This document shows, in pieces, positions 1-8,045 of a stretch of DNA of 15,126 nt (position 1 is the first letter of the stretch; every line of letters starts with the position of its first letter). The notes below the pieces were generated by a model that was given only the letters and a program-made list of their open reading frames with translations, did no database searches and was not told where the DNA came from. A program made the translations under genes and the position numbers. The stretch spans positions 135,300 to 150,425 of the forward strand of contig NW_003153747.1 of the NCBI RefSeq assembly GCF_000003605.2, in the 5' to 3' direction. Source of the DNA: Saccoglossus kowalevskii. Taxonomy: Eukaryota > Hemichordata > Enteropneusta > Harrimaniidae.

Positions 1-1027
1 TATAAAACAAAATTAAAAAAACCAAACTACCGTTAAACGGCCTAAGCGAATTTACGGCAGAATCCGGTAATACGTTGGAGTGATATACTCATGTACCTTT
101 TTGTTTATTCAAAATGTGTTGTGTTTCAAAAGTTATTTTTTGTCTTTGCTGTACAGCTTCCTCCTCTCGAAACGAAGCAGTGCACATATCTTATCAGCTG
201 TGTGTAAACTACAAACAGATATCTTATCAGTTGTTTGTAAATAGCTTGGCCTCAGTGCAGTTATGTTTGTTAGGCATGAATATTAATGAGAAGTACTGGT
301 GGGGTGTACACTGGATAAACAAAAACTTGGGTATTTGTTTGCACACAAGAAAAAAACCAGTTTACTTGTACAAGATATTATTTTTTCAATAAAGTAAATA
401 CACTAATGTATGTGGCATGCCTTATGGAGCTATGCTTGTGATTTTCACACAAAAATGAGAAAAGTGCCCAAAAAACTATTCTGCTATCTTAAATGCATTT
501 CATCATTCAGGTTTCAGTGTCTTAATATTTATGTAACTTATTTTAAAAGAAAAATATTGTGATTTTTGTCACCATTTAATAAATCCAGTGCTCTTGAGTT
601 GTTAACAAAAATGAGTACAACTGCCAACTGTCATATGAACCTTAATTAGAGACGACTTCTAATGGAGAAAAAACATTTTCATTCGGTCATGTTATCTGTC
701 CCTCATATTATAAATTAATGTAATATGATATACTGCTTCATAATTCATTTTTGATACATGTGAATATTTATCAGGTATTCTGTTGTTTTATATTAATATG
801 TACCATACTTGCTCTATTAAAAGTGAATGTAAATGACAGAGGTGAATATGTGGTCAATAATCTAGAATAAAATAAATGTTTCTTTTTGTTTTATGTGCAC
901 TCCATTTAGAGATGTAACAAGTCATTGTTAATGACACAGTCCCCGTCCGAAATTTTGTGATCTGACATATCAATTTGATGCTGATATCATTTAGATTAGA
1001 TTGAAACCATTAATAGGAGATGGATTT
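1..1027. other. AT-rich non-coding DNA; no gene recognised
   Basis: The only long open frame (114-392, 92 codons) is cysteine/tyrosine-rich, contains a direct repeat and resembles no family I know; it ends just before an AATAAA at 388-393 with GT-rich sequence after it. A terminal exon and poly(A) site of an upstream gene is possible but unsupported. The rest, 400-1027, has no structure I can name. Confidence 0.5.
186..241 (+). repeat. 33-bp-spaced direct repeat with CTTATCAG cores
   Basis: ATATCTTATCAGCTGTGTGT (from 186) recurs from 219 as ATATCTTATCAGTTGTTTGT; both continue with AAA, so the 23-nt copies differ at two bases and lie 33 bp apart. Each contains CTTATCAG, the reverse complement of a GATA-factor site (CTGATAAG); the first also forms a CAGCTG E-box. 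Confidence 0.75.
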
Positions 1028-1742
1028 GTAATAAATTATGATTTAGTGCTTTTACTTGAGAATTGGACATTGGGCAGTCATATTGAATCAAATTACAAAA
1101 ATAATGTTCATGTTGATGTATACTGTCTTTGTAAAAATTTAAACAGAAATGTTCATTGCATTCATGGCAAAGTAGACATGGGTATCATGAAAAACAAAAT
1201 GGCCACCAGTCAGCCATATTAGTTTGAATCACAGAACAAATATGACATGCAACTATAACCCAATATGTATGATCATCATACCAGCTTTGATCCAAATCGG
1301 CCTAGTCATCTCTGAGAAACAGCTCCGGACACGTAAATAATGACGATTTAACGCTTTTACAGGAAATTTGGGCGTCTGTCAGCCATATTCAAGAGAAAGT
1401 AGCATGGGTACCATGAAAAACAAAATGGCCGCCAGTCGGCCATATTTGATTGAATCACAAAAATAAATGACATGCAACTACAACCCAATATGCATCGTCA
1501 TCATACCAACTTTGATCCAAATTGGCCCAGTCATCTCTGAGAAACTGCTGCAGACATGTTTAGGTATCAGAAATAGCAAATTTTACATCCGAAATGGCCG
1601 CCAGTCGGCCATTTCTTCTCCGATCATAAAGTAACTTGACGCACATATGTAAGACATTATGTATTGTCTTCATGTAAAATTTGAATGAAATCTGTCAATG
1701 GGTGCCCGAGATATAGCTCCGGACGAACGAAACGAACGAACC
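1028..1742 (+). repeat. Nested, diverged dispersed repeat with GGCCAT hairpins
   Basis: At least two long related modules and a third partial one. The block from about 1180-1330 is repeated at about 1400-1555: shared landmarks are CATGAAAAACAAAATGGCC, TGACATGCAACTA, CAACCCAATATG (or a variant), TTTGATCCAAAT and CAGTCATCTCTGAGAAA. The lead-in GATTTAGTGCTTTTAC (1040) returns as GATTTAACGCTTTTAC (1344). A third copy of the ATGGCCGCCAGTCGGCCAT core is at 1594-1612 but is followed by different sequence, ending in AGCTCCGGACGAACGAAACG and related short repeats. I read it as a non-coding dispersed element with internal duplications; the family is not identified. Stops are frequent in all frames. Confidence 0.75.
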
Positions 1743-2104
1743 CAAATTAATGTTAAAATTCTTTTGCAAAGCGATTCCTAATGCTATTTTTAAATTTGAT
1801 AACAGCCACCTCACATTGTTGACTATTCCATAAAGTTACATGGAGATACATTCACGTAAGCTTAATTGTTCTCCATATGATTAGAGCTTACAATGTAGCA
1901 CATGGAGTAAACATTTGTCATTTGAACAAAGTACACAATGTGTGGGTTTGTGTTGGATAAAATCAATGTATACAGAGTCTTAAGTGCTTTGGTGGTTATA
2001 AACAAACTTTGTGTTAGATTCTGTCATGCCAGTTTTTATTGTGCACATCAATTCTAGCGAAAATGTTAAAATGACACAATATTGTCACACAATAGATTAT
2101 AAAG
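1743..2104. other. No feature seen
   Basis: AT-rich sequence between the nested repeat and the triplet-like block. No open frame, splice pair, tandem repeat or strong hairpin was noticed. Confidence 0.5.
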
Positions 2105-2364
2105 AGGAGCATTATTGTACCACAGTGCCAACCACCACTCATCATCAATGCAACAGTTATTGAAACCACCAGCACTGGCGTTTATTGATACCATCGATAC
2201 AACCACAACTAGTTTACCAACACCATCAATTCAAGTGCTCTCAATGCCAGCACAAATACATTGTTACCACCAATTGTACCATCAGTGCAACCACTGCCAA
2301 CCACCACCACCACTACCAGTGTAATCACCTATGCAAAAACCAACACATCCAGTGACCATTTATG
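2105..2364 (+). repeat. Decayed ACC/CAC-type triplet repeat, left part
   Basis: Dense CCA, ACC and CAA triplets (e.g. CCAACCACCACCACCACTAC near 2297) with many interruptions. On the minus strand this reads as GGT/GTG-rich sequence with phrases like GGTGGTAACAAT. Frames on both strands are broken by stops, so the 69-codon frame here is repeat-derived. Similar triplets resume at 3042-3125, after the LTR-like block. Confidence 0.6.
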
Positions 2365-2368
2365 CCAC

Positions 2369-3041
2369 TGTCATGAATTTGTTTTTGCGTATCTGTTAAC
2401 CGACTTAATTAGCTGATTACTAGCTGAATTGCTGTGTTATGTCTGTCATCGTTCAGGCCTATTTGAAGTTTTGGACGGAACTTGGCTCAGTGATTTGGAA
2501 CTAATTAACAGATAACCACCGCTATTTAGACTACTCATTCTGACAGTTTATATCCATAGTTATTAATGTAGTGAACGATTAATCAACAGATATGACGTAT
2601 TCAGTACTTAGTTTGATTGGCTTTATGATTGAAGGTTACGCCCTAGAGTCTTTTTACTGTTTTGTAATTGGTTAGAGTTTTGAAAATGAATAAAGAGAGT
2701 TTGAGTTGGTCTTGGCGAATACTCCACAATAGATGCAGTCCGGGCGAGTCGAGTCGAGTCCTGGAGAGCCTTGGGGCGAGTGTTGACGCAGTCTAAAAGA
2801 GTCTTGGGTCAGCCTTGCGAGAGTCTTTGGACTTTTCCCCAGGGCGCTGTGTCTTATAGAGTGCTCCACGGATCGACTAAGACGAGAGTTGAAACGTATT
2901 TCGTTGTGTGTGTCTTATTTGACTGTAAAGTTAAAGTGACTTCCCCGATCCCGTACCTCAAGGGGACGAGATAGAGAGACGAGACGAGTTTCCCCCCTGA
3001 CAAGTGTGGAGAACCCCAGAGAGAAGTATTACCCCCTGATA
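2369..3041 (+). mobile_element. Putative solo LTR (Gypsy-like), about 673 bp
   Basis: The block differs in composition from the triplet repeat on both sides. It begins TGTCATGAATTTG (2369) and ends CCCCCTGATA (3041); the expected mirror of TGTCA is TGACA, one base away. A 4-bp CCAC sits immediately outside both ends (2365-2368, 3042-3045), as a target-site duplication would. Inside, AATAAA (2689-2694) is followed by a distinct GAGTC-rich, GC-richer 3' part (GGGCGAGTCGAGTCGAGTCC near 2742), like the R-U5 portion of an LTR. An alternative end is the exact TGACA at 2998-3002, without a matching flank. No internal retrotransposon genes are present. The CCAC match could be chance in ACC-rich DNA. 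Confidence 0.5.
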
Positions 3042-3125
3042 CCACCAACCAAGAACTTACGCTGTTAATGGCACCTCAACAGGCATTATTATCATCGTTT
3101 ACATTATTAATACCACCACGTCCGC
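3042..3125 (+). repeat. Decayed ACC-type triplet repeat, right part
   Basis: CCACCAACCAAG at 3042, CACCTCAACAGG near 3072 and ATTAATACCACCACG near 3107 resemble the triplets at 2105-2364. The simplest reading is one ancestral repeat split by the LTR-like insertion. Confidence 0.45.
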
Positions 3126-3127
3126 TA
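3061..3127 (-). other. Candidate second exon of the minus-strand transcript
   Basis: On the minus strand a T-rich tract and CAG (3130-3128) form a good acceptor, and GTAAGT (3060-3055) a consensus donor, bounding 67 nt. Joined to the candidate exon at 4156-4098, the frame reads SSGRGGINNVNDDNNAC and stops at TGA (3078-3076), giving a 36-residue product. The other two frames also contain stops, so it cannot be an ordinary internal coding exon. Its sequence belongs to the decayed triplet repeat found either side of the LTR-like block, so the splice signals could be accidental. Confidence 0.2.
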
Positions 3128-3456
3128 CTGAAAAAAATGCATTATTAGAATTAATTTTGGAATTAGAGATTTTTGGCATATAAGATATATATCTGGCTTG
3201 CTTTTATATTCCCTTGACAAATTAACTATTAGTGTCACGCTAATGATGGGTATTTTGTCGTTTTGGAAAAAGAAATATATCTCAGTTCTTCTAGCAGGGT
3301 GAAATAATTTTTATTTGGAGATTTCAACAGCAGAATTGGAAGTCTTTTGAATTGTATTGAAGGTGATTCTAATTGTCATGTGCCAGTCCCTCGAATTACA
3401 TTTCTGAAGATTTTACCAAAGAACTCGTGTTTGATAAAATTATTTATACATTTTGT

Positions 3457-3475
3457 AGATAGGTAGGTAGGTAGT
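3457..3475 (+). repeat. Short (GGTA)n microsatellite
   Basis: AGATAGGTAGGTAGGTAGTT: about four GGTA-like tetramers, flanked by unrelated AT-rich sequence. Confidence 0.8.
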
Positions 3476-3828
3476 TGGTTGACATTTAGTAATATAACTA
3501 ATAGGAGGGTAATTAGTGATTACTTAGGTCATGACACTCACCGCCATTTTCTGACTCTAGACAACTGTTACACGAATTGGCTGAGAACCATTTCCAAAAT
3601 GAAAATGAATCAATTGATAATTTGACCACTATTATGTCAATACTAAAAAAATTGAGAAAAATTCAATTGACAACAAATAATAAAACTTTCATAGATCTAG
3701 ACAGCAAAGGTTTGAAAAGAATGGTAATCAGTTGAAATAATATGAAATCTAGACATAGTGCTCATGCATCAATATTTGCATAAAGTGATTCGCCACGATA
3801 GTACAATGTGTTTAGAACTTCATTTATT

Positions 3829-3849
3829 ACGGTTACTAGAGGTAACCGT
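3829..3849. repeat. 8-bp inverted repeat, 5-nt loop
   Basis: ACGGTTAC (3829-3836) and GTAACCGT (3842-3849) are exact reverse complements separated by TAGAG. Function unknown. Confidence 0.8.
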
Positions 3850-3957
3850 GTAATCGTCATTAAAGTAGCAAAATATTGAGATCGACGTATAATTTTAAGT
3901 TTTCGAAACTAATATCCACTACATATGATAGTATATTACAAATTAGTTTGGGTTGAT

Positions 3958-3981
3958 CATGGACGTACTAACACGTCCATG
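3958..3981. repeat. 9-bp inverted repeat, 6-nt loop
   Basis: CATGGACGT (3958-3966) and ACGTCCATG (3973-3981) are exact reverse complements around ACTAAC. TGATCA lies just outside each arm, so pairing could extend past a small bulge. Function unknown. Confidence 0.8.
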
Positions 3982-4097
3982 GATTGATCATTTACAAAAT
4001 TGCACGTAAATCACAAGTCCGAAAAAAAGCAAGTGAAAACGCCCTCTATGACTGGTAAGGAGAAAACTGCTTGTGTGTAAGCCCGGGGGTTACTCAC

Positions 4098-4156
4098 CTT
4101 GGTTTTGGATGGGAGTCCTCCGCAGCCAGTTTGCTGGTTTTCGCTTCAAATGTCAT
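4098..4156 (-). CDS. Candidate first coding exon of an unidentified minus-strand gene
   Basis: On the minus strand an ATG at 4156 (context GCGCC-ATG-A, G at -3) opens 19 codons, MTFEAKTSKLAAEDSHPKP, ending at 4098 in AAG|GTGAGTA, an excellent donor, in phase 2. The exon lies in a small GC- and CpG-richer island (about 4080-4260) within AT-rich DNA, as the 5' ends of animal genes often do. The peptide is not recognised and is too short for homology. It would be transcribed away from the KLHDC10-like gene, with about 3.2 kb between the two ATGs. No clear long coding exon follows leftward to position 1; the only neat downstream exon candidate (3127-3061) closes the frame. It may therefore be a short-ORF or non-coding transcript, or chance. 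Confidence 0.35.
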
Positions 4157-4260
4157 GGCGCACCAAGCCGCGAGAAAAATAAATAGTACGCCGGGAACCA
4201 GCGAACGCAGCCAGTTGAAAAATGGACGCTAAAATACCGACGTTGAGGGCGGTGTTTGGC
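4157..4260 (-). promoter_or_regulatory. Possible promoter/5' leader of the minus-strand transcript
   Basis: GC- and CpG-richer stretch directly upstream (on the minus strand) of the candidate ATG at 4156. Reading the minus strand it holds CCCGGCGTACTATTTATTTTT and CTCGCGG about 10-50 bp before the ATG. The composition contrast with both flanks is the main evidence; the transcription start cannot be placed. Confidence 0.3.
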
Positions 4261-6899
4261 TTGAAATTTAGGGTTTTCGTCAAAAAATTGCTTAAATTTG
4301 GCTAAAATACTATAATCTTGAAATTGTGAGTTAAAAAAATCGGCTGGACAGTGAAAATGTGAGTCAATTCAGGGCTTCTTAGGCGTATACATCAACTATA
4401 AAATTACCACCCCTCTCGGGTGTGAGAAAAACATGGTGAAAGCTCACTTGTGAATGAGCGCCGAGTTTCAAAACTAATTTGTTTTTTAATAGTTTTCTAA
4501 ACTTCAAAGCATTGGTGCGGACGGGGACGTGTCATATGTCAAAGAGAGTTATCAAATACAGCACAAATCTTCGACGCATGCAAAATGTCTAGTAATTGTC
4601 TACATAGATTTGGCAATTTACATGAATCGGATTTAGCGTTTGATTGCCAACACGAGTTTACCTTAAAAGCATCACATACTTAAAATTAATTACAAATATT
4701 TTAGTTTCATTATGCATAATAACAATGGACAAATTATATAACGATAATATGTTTTACGTACTTAGTGTGATCTAACCTGGTCAGTACTTTAATTGTAAGG
4801 GGCAGTATATCAACCAACATCAATCTGACGAAGCAGAACAAATACAGAGCATATACATCCAATTAACCCTTCTTCCTCGGCGTTTATCTGGTATCTCCAA
4901 CGATAACTACAGTCTTTATAAATTAATTAAAGCTTTGTAAATATCCCGAAGTGTTTTGAAGTGGTGTTATAGATCGTAGTCAATCATACCATGTACGTGT
5001 TGACATCTAATCAAAGGCACGTGCGTTTTAATAAATTCGACTTATTCAAAATACTCGCATTTTGGCTGTACTTGATATAATAAGCTCACTCATTTACATT
5101 GGCTTCTATGTTGTGTCATTAGAAATTACACAGCCGTTCTAATTATTGTTGCCTTTTAAAGTTGCGAGATTTTTGCATAATTTTTTTTCTATTCTTGTTT
5201 TATATATAACGAAAACATTCAAAGAGGTCATTTAAAGAAGCGCGAACCGTGTTTCACCATTTTTTTTATGTTCGTGTAATATTTGGTTAACACTAGTTTC
5301 GTGGTACCAAATGGATACATGGTAATGTGTCACGGTAATATAATTTGTATATAGAAATGATAATACAATGCTCATAGCTGGTGAGGTGATTTTTCGCTCG
5401 ATAAGAAATTGATTTTCCGGGTGTCTGGTGTTGTTTGCTTATGAGTAGCCAGTTGTCTAGGTGCTGTGTGTGTGTGCGTGCTATGACAATTTTCTTTAAT
5501 TTTACTACACGTGTCTTCATTAGTACCACAAATGACATTTGACCCAGTACTACATAGATTTAGACATAAATTAAACAAAAATGGACAACACAAACAAACA
5601 AACAAACAAACAACAGAGCTCACGGATATTACGAAAAAAAAATATTGTTATAAGTAGGTGTGCGTGATAACGAATTTTAAGCCTGTCGCCAAGAAGTGTC
5701 GATCTGTCGACAGCGCCTCCACGTATGACAATACACATCTGTTTATTTCCATTTGTCACATGTCGTTGCTACATCTTGGACAATCGTAGTATAGCAAATG
5801 TGACGTCAAAGCAAGCAATCGTCGTAGACAATAATTATCCAAATCACGTTTACTATGATGTAATTATATCTCATTGAGCAGCTGTCTCAAATTTGTCACG
5901 TACAATCATGTTATTGATGTACATTAATTTGATTATTTCAGAGTTGGATAAAGTATACTATTAATCTACCACATTCCTATGCTGAGTGAAAGGTAGCATC
6001 AGAGAGGCACCGAGGTCGAGGTTGGTTTCATAAAAATAAATATTCTTATAAACTTAAAATTTGTCAAAATTCGCATAACTATAGCGACAGACTCATAATG
6101 CTTAAATTATGTCTTTGTACATACATGTACAGTCAGTAGGATGACATAACTTTGCAAAAATTCATAGAATGCCTGCAGTTGCAAACATAAAAAACAATAA
6201 TATAACTCAACTGCTTTATTGTAGAGCCTCCCTGACATACCATTGGGACGTTTATATAATGAAAGCCAATTGGGTTATGTATTTTTTCCAAGCCTCCCCT
6301 CTCCCTCCGGCTTGGTCCAAGTTGTTTGCGTCCTCCAACGATCACTGAATTTAAAGCGGTCTATAGAGGGCGCCATCGAACACAGTGTTGTCAGACACTG
6401 TCAGAACGGTCCAAAAAGTAGTAAATGGTTATGTGGCATCGAATACTATCAATTTAACGTTTTCAAGTTTTGTTTCGTTCTCGTGTTGTATTACATAACA
6501 TTACTATCAGAGGGTACAGGATGGTAAAACAGAACTACAACATTCAAAATGTATCGAATGATATATTGAATAACCGGGCACCGGTTTCCATGGCCTGCAT
6601 TGATTTATATAGTCCTTCATTCATCGAGATGAATAAACGGTCAATATTGACAGCTAGTCGGCAAAAATATTAATTTTCCGGCAATTAGTCCGCTGAATGA
6701 AAATGATGAAAACATATTAAACCACTTTTCCCTTGACTGCATTTCATAGCTTTTAAGTGTCAGGTTTATTGAAATGCCGCAGATTAAACTTTTAGAATCC
6801 GTTGCTGGGGTGAGAGGAAATTCTACACGGAGATTATTTTGTTGTCACTTTATGTCACCATTCCCTCTATCTCTCAGTCATTACGCATCGCCAAAATCT
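4261..6899. other. Intergenic DNA between divergent promoters; no gene recognised
   Basis: Scattered short open frames on both strands have no recognisable product and no supporting splice signals. Contains a CAAA microsatellite, a 7-bp hairpin (ACAGTGT 6382-6388 / ACACTGT 6395-6401) and a CTCF-like ATAGAGGGCG at 6363-6372. Confidence 0.5.
5591..5613 (+). repeat. (CAAA)n microsatellite
   Basis: Five CAAA units and a partial sixth, uninterrupted, flanked by AACAC and CAGAGC. Confidence 0.9.
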
Positions 6900-7389
6900 G
6901 AGTAAAAAAAAAACAACAACTTCGAAGCACGTGTGAATCACCGTACTAGTATATAATCCATCTTTCACGGCCAACGCTCAGTCTGACGCTGACGTCGAAA
7001 GAGGGAGAGTGCGTCTGCTATTGCTGCGTAACAGGTGCCACCTTGCGGTCATTTTCCTTGGAGGTCCAGCGCCAGATCTTGCCACCGGGAGAACATGCCC
7101 ATTTCCCAAATCTGCTGGTTGTATTTATACTTGTGTTGTTGACAGTTTTAGTGTTAATTTATTGTGAAGAATAACTCGTCATCATCGGAAGTGACTCACT
7201 GAAAGTCACTTCGTGCTATCACACTGGGCATAGTCTCACCGCGGTATGCATGTGAGTTTTCATGCATGACAGATACATTTCCTAAGAAGCGCCGCTTGCA
7301 TACACGCATCAGTCAGCACTGCACAATCGAAGTTAGTGCGGCAATTTGTTTAACTGCGAGAGAAAAGGGAAAACAAATTTCCAACAAAC
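6900..7389 (+). promoter_or_regulatory. Promoter and 5' leader region of the KLHDC10-like gene
   Basis: Base composition changes from AT-rich to CpG-containing, mixed sequence from about 6960 to the start codon. Visible elements are an E-box CACGTG (6928-6933), a TATA-like AGTATATAATCC ending near 6960, and a CRE-like TGACGTCG (6990-6997). Further down are an AP-1 match TGACTCA (7192-7198) inside a 9-bp inverted repeat, and a second inverted repeat ATGCATG/CATGCAT (7246-7252, 7261-7267). If transcription starts about 30 bp after the TATA-like box, the leader is about 400 nt with several upstream ATGs (e.g. near 7093), unless part is spliced out. The start site is inferred, not visible. Confidence 0.5.
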
Positions 7390-7564
7390 ATGCCACGTAA
7401 CCAGCCTCTTCTTGTGATGTGGAACCGCAGTTTACATCTTGGAGGACCGCGAGGAGAAAAGAAACGCGAACAAAGAAACACATCAAAACAACGGCCCAAG
7501 ATGGCTGCCCCCTTGCACATTGGACGTGTGAAGCACGTCAAACCTCGAAGAAATCGAAAATTGG
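7390..7564 (+). CDS. KLHDC10: KLHDC10-like kelch protein, coding exon 1 (partial gene)
   Basis: First coding exon of the kelch-domain gene whose second exon is at 7882. The ATG at 7390 (context AAC-ATG-C, A at -3) is the first in-frame ATG after a TAA at 7351-7353. The exon gives 58 residues plus one base and ends TTGG|GTAAGT, a near-perfect donor in phase 1; joining to exon 2 makes a split Ala codon (G|CA). The segment is strongly basic and without hydrophobic stretches (GEKKREQRN near 23-31, VKPRRNRK near 49-56). The vertebrate KLHDC10 N-terminus is also basic and poorly conserved, so similarity here is only general. In-frame Met10 and Met38 are alternative starts; Met38 has the better Kozak context (AAGATGG). 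The frame and splice fit are seen directly; the gene identity rests on exon 2. Confidence 0.68.
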
Positions 7565-7881
7565 GTAAGTTTCCAACGTTTTAAGATCAGAAATAAAAAC
7601 GAGTGGATGTCATAAAAAACATGCATCTTAAAATGACACTATGCCGCTCAACTAAAATGTCCAGGAGCTCGCATTTAACAGTTCATTTCCGACGTATTGT
7701 CTATTTATGGCGACCAACTTCACCAGAGAGGTGCGGTTAGTAAGATGATTCTATTTCTATGTAATATGTGATGAAAGGTACAGGTTATTTTGAGCATGCA
7801 TAATACATGTGAAATAAACGGGCGATGATTCAGTTTTTAAATTCACCAATACACACTTTATTTTTGTTTGTTTCTACACAG
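7565..7881 (+). other. Intron 1 of the KLHDC10-like gene
   Basis: A 317-nt phase-1 GT-AG intron: donor GTAAGT at 7565, pyrimidine-rich acceptor (TTTTTGTTTGTTTCTACACAG) ending at 7881. Joining the flanks restores a continuous frame reading into the conserved RSGHR kelch motif, which is the main support for the exon 1 model. No repeat or RNA gene was seen inside. Confidence 0.7.
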
Positions 7882-8045
7882 CAAGGTCAAAACCTTACTT
7901 CGTCGAAGAAAGTAAACCTTACGCTCGCAGTGGCCACCGTGCTGTGGCGGACAATGCCAACCTGTATATATTTGGCGGCTACAATCCGGACCTGTTTGAA
8001 GACCATTTCGAAGAGGATGATGCTTGTAATCCATTATTTAAAGAG
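7882..8045 (+). CDS. KLHDC10: KLHDC10-like kelch protein, coding exon 2 (start of first kelch repeat)
   Basis: The acceptor TTTCTACACAG ends at 7881 and the donor GAG|GTATGC follows 8045. Joined to exon 1 it encodes residues 59-113. ARSGHRAVADNANLYIFGGY (73-92) is the opening of a kelch blade with its paired glycines at 90-91. NPD follows, then an acidic stretch (EDHFEEDDA, 98-106) and NPLFKE. Vertebrate KLHDC10 has the same order: RSGHR, VADN, NLYVFGGYNPD, an acidic insert and PLFRE. Known vertebrate KLHDC10 is a six-kelch protein with a CUL2-binding C-terminus; it recognises C-terminal degrons, including alanine tails from ribosome quality control, and promotes ASK1 signalling by restraining PP5. 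That function is transferred by family. The exon ends in phase 0; without splicing the frame closes at a stop after 8132. The remaining blades lie beyond the window. Confidence 0.85.

Larger units (their letters stand above)
3126..4090. other. AT-rich non-coding DNA with hairpins
   Basis: No coding exon recognised on either strand. Contains the GGTA microsatellite (3457-3475) and two strong inverted repeats listed separately. Confidence 0.5.

Noticed and set aside
114-392. 92-codon + strand open frame before an AATAAA
   Set aside because: No recognisable family, cysteine/tyrosine-rich composition typical of chance frames in AT-rich DNA, and it is partly made of a direct repeat. A real terminal exon cannot be excluded but nothing supports one.
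5571-5759. Minus-strand frame with MCIVIRGGAVDRSTLLGDRL
   Set aside because: It looks locally protein-like but runs into low-complexity CLFVCLFV from the CAAA microsatellite, has no clear splice sites and matches no family I know.
6133-6527. Overlapping open frames on both strands at 6133-6345 and 6243-6527
   Set aside because: They overlap in opposite directions, show no family motif and lie in intergenic sequence; treated as chance.
7350-7541. Minus-strand 63-codon frame opposite exon 1
   Set aside because: Shadow of the KLHDC10-like exon on the other strand.
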